Origin: Moraxellaceae bacterium
GTDB taxonomy: Bacteria; Pseudomonadota; Gammaproteobacteria; Pseudomonadales; Moraxellaceae
Direction of reading: 5' to 3'
NCBI GenBank assembly: GCA_021156385.1
Contig: JAJNDL010000009.1
Location: forward strand, 1 to 15,861
DNA: 15,861 nt
The notes under the pieces were generated by a model, which did not search any database, was not told where the DNA came from, and saw only the letters and a program-made list of their open reading frames with translations. This document shows positions 14,050 to 15,861 of this stretch, piece after piece. The first letter of the stretch is position 1; every line of letters starts with the position of its first letter. Position numbers and translations under genes: made by a program.

Positions 14050-14460
14050 TCAGCCCAGCTCGCGGAAGCTGCGCAGGTACTGCATCGCCTCGGGTCCGGC
14101 CGCCACCAGCTCGGCCAGTCCGCGCCGGCGATCGAAGAAATCCACGAAACCCTCCGGACGGGCCTGGTCGCACAGGCGGCGGAAGCCCATCGACCAGTTC
14201 CCGAAGGAACGCTCCTCCACCTTGCTTTCGTCCAGCACCATGGCGCCGCCATGGCGCGGGTCGCGGGCAATCCGCCACCAGGTGGCGCGTACCGCATCCT
14301 CCGGCCCCTCCAGGAACTGCAGGAAGTCCCCGTCCCGGTAGATCAGCATGCCGGTGATGCCGGCGCGCAGGTTGTTGCGCCGGGACTGCGCGAGCAGGGC
14401 ATCGAGGTCGGCCGGGCCGAATTCGCGGGTGGCGTGACTGACATAGACGAGGCTGAGCAT
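14050..14460 (-). CDS. BLUF-domain blue-light sensor protein
   Basis: BLUF domains bind FAD non-covalently and sense blue light through proton-coupled electron transfer between a Tyr and the flavin. This 136-residue protein is a stand-alone short BLUF: residues 1-95 are the domain, and about 40 helical residues follow. The photoactive residues correspond to those of PixD/Slr1694 with a constant offset of 2: Tyr6 (Y8), Asn30 (N32), Gln48 (Q50), Trp89 (W91) and Met91 (M93). The motifs are LSLVYVS, NNLRAGITGMLIY, FLQFLEG and FGNWSMGF. No output domain is fused, so it must act on a partner protein. The ATG at 14460 has GGAG upstream at slightly long spacing; longer in-frame starts add unrelated residues. 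Confidence 0.95.
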   Translation of the reverse strand: MLSLVYVSHATREFGPADLDALLAQSRRNNLRAGITGMLIYRDGDFLQFLEGPEDAVRATWWRIARDPRHGGAMVLDESKVEERSFGNWSMGFRRLCDQARPEGFVDFFDRRRGLAELVAAGPEAMQYLRSFRELG

Positions 14461-14900
14461 GGCGGCTTTCTCCGGAAGACAGTTCCACCGTTGTCGGCAA
14501 TCCGGCGCGGCAAGGCGATTGGACAAAGCCGGACAGGCGGGCCGCCGGCGACCGGCGTGCGCAGGCAGGCGACAGGCGACGTCCATGCCACCGCAGCGGA
14601 CGCCGCCCTGGGCCTAAAGTAGGGTGGCGCGGACAGGGAGGGCGCCGCAGCACGCGGTGTGCGCACAGGAAGCAGCAGCAAGGTTTCCTCCCCGCGATCC
14701 CGGGTGCCGCCGGCCGCCTCGAGCGCTGCCGCCGGCGTCATTCCATGACCCTGTCGCCTGCAGGAGCCCCGGCGCATGTACGACTTCGCATCGAACGGGC
14801 GGCCGAGCCCGCCCCGTATCCGGTGCCAGCCTGATGGCGCGGCCCTGAAACCGCGCCGCCCGCACGGCATGCGGGTGCGGATGCCGTGCGGTGGTGCCGC
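14461..14900. other. Intergenic region, divergent between the BLUF and HEAGH genes; no gene seen
   Basis: These 440 bases show no supported coding sequence; the open frames present are low-complexity. A possible plus-strand -10 (TAAAGT, 14614-14619) is preceded by no good -35. The main structure is a hairpin at 14860-14891, listed separately. The region probably holds the promoters of both divergent genes. Confidence 0.5.
14860..14891 (+). promoter_or_regulatory. Strong hairpin directly upstream of the HEAGH membrane-protein gene
   Basis: CCGCACGGCAT (14860-14870) and ATGCCGTGCGG (14881-14891) are perfect reverse complements with a 10-base loop GCGGGTGCGG. The stem ends 9 bases before the ATG at 14901, where a ribosome site would be expected. 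No T-tract follows. It could shield translation initiation or be a binding site; that is inference. Confidence 0.4.
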
Positions 14901-15401
14901 ATGCTGATTGCCGGCCTCGCCGCCTGGGCCGGCCTGCTGCTGTTCTTCCATGCCACCACGGGCTGGGTGCCCATCCTCGATTCCGCCAACCTGGCCTTCC
15001 ACGAGGCCGGGCATCCGCTCTTCGGCCTGCTGCATGCCGGGCTCGCCGTCTACGGCGGCACGCTCATGCAGCTGCTCATGCCGGCCGCCTGCGCCTTCAA
15101 GGCCTGGCGCCAGGAGAAGCACGGCATGTTCTATTTCTGCGTGATCTGGATTGCCGAGAACCTGCTCAACATCGCGCGCTACCTGGCCGATGCGCGCGCC
15201 CACGGGCTGCCGCTGGTGGGCGGCCTCGATCCCGAGTACTCGCACGACTGGACGGAGATCCTCGCGAAGTGGGGCCTGCTCGAGCAGGAGCTGGCGCTGG
15301 CCTTCACGGTGCGCATGCTTGCCGTGGCCCTCATGGCCTGGGCGCTGTTCGCCGCCTGGCGCACGCAGCGTACGCAGTGCCTGGTGGTGGAGGACGTCTG
15401 A
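14901..15401 (+). CDS. Small membrane protein with an HEAGH zinc-metallopeptidase-like motif
   Basis: The 166 residues form about four hydrophobic segments: LIAGLAAWAGLLLFFHATTGW, HPLFGLLHAGLAVYGGTLMQLLMPAA, GMFYFCVIWIAENLLNIARYL and LAFTVRMLAVALMAWALFAAW. FHEAGHPLF (HEAGH at about 34-38) has the HExxH pattern of zinc metallopeptidases, located between membrane segments as in site-2-type or M50-like proteins. A conserved-looking loop NIARYLADARAHGLPLVGG plus HDWTEILAKWGLL could supply a third metal ligand (Asp or His). I recall similar small HEAGH membrane proteins as conserved proteins of unknown role, so protease activity is not established. The start at 14901 is chosen over a GTG at 14886; no strong ribosome site is visible for either. 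Confidence 0.75.
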   Translation: MLIAGLAAWAGLLLFFHATTGWVPILDSANLAFHEAGHPLFGLLHAGLAVYGGTLMQLLMPAACAFKAWRQEKHGMFYFCVIWIAENLLNIARYLADARAHGLPLVGGLDPEYSHDWTEILAKWGLLEQELALAFTVRMLAVALMAWALFAAWRTQRTQCLVVEDV

Positions 15402-15496
15402 CACGGCGCACCTGGGGACCTGTCGCGTCAGCACTCCCGGCCTGCACCTGCATGCTCCGCGCCGGAAGTTACCGGTGGAGGCGGCCGGCGCCGCAT

Positions 15497-15529
15497 AAAA
15501 AAAGCCCGGCACTCTTGCGAGGCCGGGCT
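15497..15529 (-). terminator. Rho-independent terminator of the minus-strand gene at the window's end
   Basis: On the minus strand AGCCCGGC (15522-15529) pairs with GCCGGGCT (15503-15510) through an 11-base loop and runs into seven T (15497-15503). It lies 42 bases downstream of the stop at 15572, which is its proper position. The plus-strand reading lacks a T-tract, so it does not serve the HEAGH gene. Confidence 0.85.
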
Positions 15530-15571
15530 CAAGCTGCGGGCGGGCAGTCCCGCGGGTTCAACCTTTAAACA

Positions 15572-15861
15572 TCATTCGTCGAAGGTGGCGCACTCCGCAT
15601 TCGAGGGCGTGTGCTTGCAGCGCACGCGCTTGAGGATGTTCATCATGGTCGGCTCGTACACGCCCTCGCGCGTCATGTAGAGGCGCGCCTCGCGCAGCAT
15701 GTTGGAATAGCGCGCCTTCTCCTCGGCGGAGAGATCCACCCAGAGGTTCTTCGGGATGTCCTTCTCGGCCATCTTCAGCACGGCGATCAGCTCGTCGATG
15801 TGCTGCAGGCCGTACTCGCGCACCTGCGCGAGGCGCAGGTCGAGGTCGGGGATCTTCGGCA
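15572..15861 (-). CDS. Hypothetical protein, nearly complete, start just outside the window
   Basis: About 96 residues are visible. The frame runs to the edge as (x)PKIPDLDLRLAQVREYGLQH, and the last two bases read TG before CCG AAG. An A at the next position outside would make the start MPKIPDLDLR, giving a 97-residue protein. A GTG at 15823 is a weaker alternative. The protein is helical and charged (HIDELIAVLKMAEKDIPKNLW, LSAEEKARYSNMLREARLYMTREG) and ends with RVRCKHTPSNAECATFDE, with two Cys 11 residues apart. There is no signal peptide or membrane segment in what is visible. I do not recognise the family. A clear terminator follows it. Confidence 0.7.
   Translation of the reverse strand, partial: PKIPDLDLRLAQVREYGLQHIDELIAVLKMAEKDIPKNLWVDLSAEEKARYSNMLREARLYMTREGVYEPTMMNILKRVRCKHTPSNAECATFDE

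Noticed and set aside
14624..14848. Short plus-strand frame of 74 residues between the BLUF and HEAGH genes
   Set aside because: It is Arg/Pro/Ala-rich with no ribosome site and no hydrophobic or domain pattern. The stretch is better read as intergenic.

Overview
The window is a high-GC chromosomal segment whose gene content fits a proteobacterium, most likely a gammaproteobacterium of the Xanthomonadales/Nevskiales/Steroidobacter type. The evidence is a minCD division locus, a 7TMR-DISM diguanylate cyclase, an AraC regulator with an arabinose_bd-type N-terminus, and a REP-like palindrome pair. No rRNA, tRNA, CRISPR array, integrase or transposase is visible, and the coding style is uniform. 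The exact taxon cannot be fixed from the sequence.

Layout. 1-1329 (minus): the 5' end of minD and a complete minC, separated by an unusually wide gap of 349 bases holding a REP-like inverted pair and a good candidate promoter for minD. 1457-2461 (minus): a short-chain-dehydrogenase-fold protein carrying both diagnostic motifs of halohydrin dehalogenases (T-X4-F-X-G and S-X12-Y-X3-R), then a 69-residue very hydrophilic protein. 2677-3898 (plus): a Dps-family ferritin-like protein and a TetR regulator 10 bases downstream, divergent from the hydrophilic gene. 4103-5868 (plus): an AraC-type regulator and a small exported protein of unknown function. 6014-9787 (plus): two signalling proteins in a row, a membrane 7TMR-DISM/GGDEF diguanylate cyclase without a canonical inhibitory site and a soluble GAF/histidine kinase/receiver hybrid kinase. 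9995-12609 (plus): homospermidine synthase followed after 22 bases by a PuuB-like FAD amine oxidase that appears broken by two internal deletions, one of them frameshifting. 12812-13588: an unrecognised 258-residue protein. 13768-14460: a small exported protein and, convergent with it, a BLUF blue-light sensor. 14901-15401: a small membrane protein with an HEAGH motif. 15497-15861: a terminator and the nearly complete 3' part of an unrecognised minus-strand gene.

How the parts fit together. The only clear pathways are Min-system septum placement and polyamine metabolism (homospermidine synthesis beside a putative polyamine oxidase). Much of the rest is sensing and regulation: diguanylate cyclase, hybrid kinase, BLUF, TetR and AraC. 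The items most worth following up are the halohydrin-dehalogenase-like enzyme, the broken oxidase, the REP-interrupted min locus, and a palindrome (GCGCGAC-N-GTCGYGC) found upstream of both homospermidine synthase and the small exported protein at 13768. I did not find a convincing wholly new multigene system.
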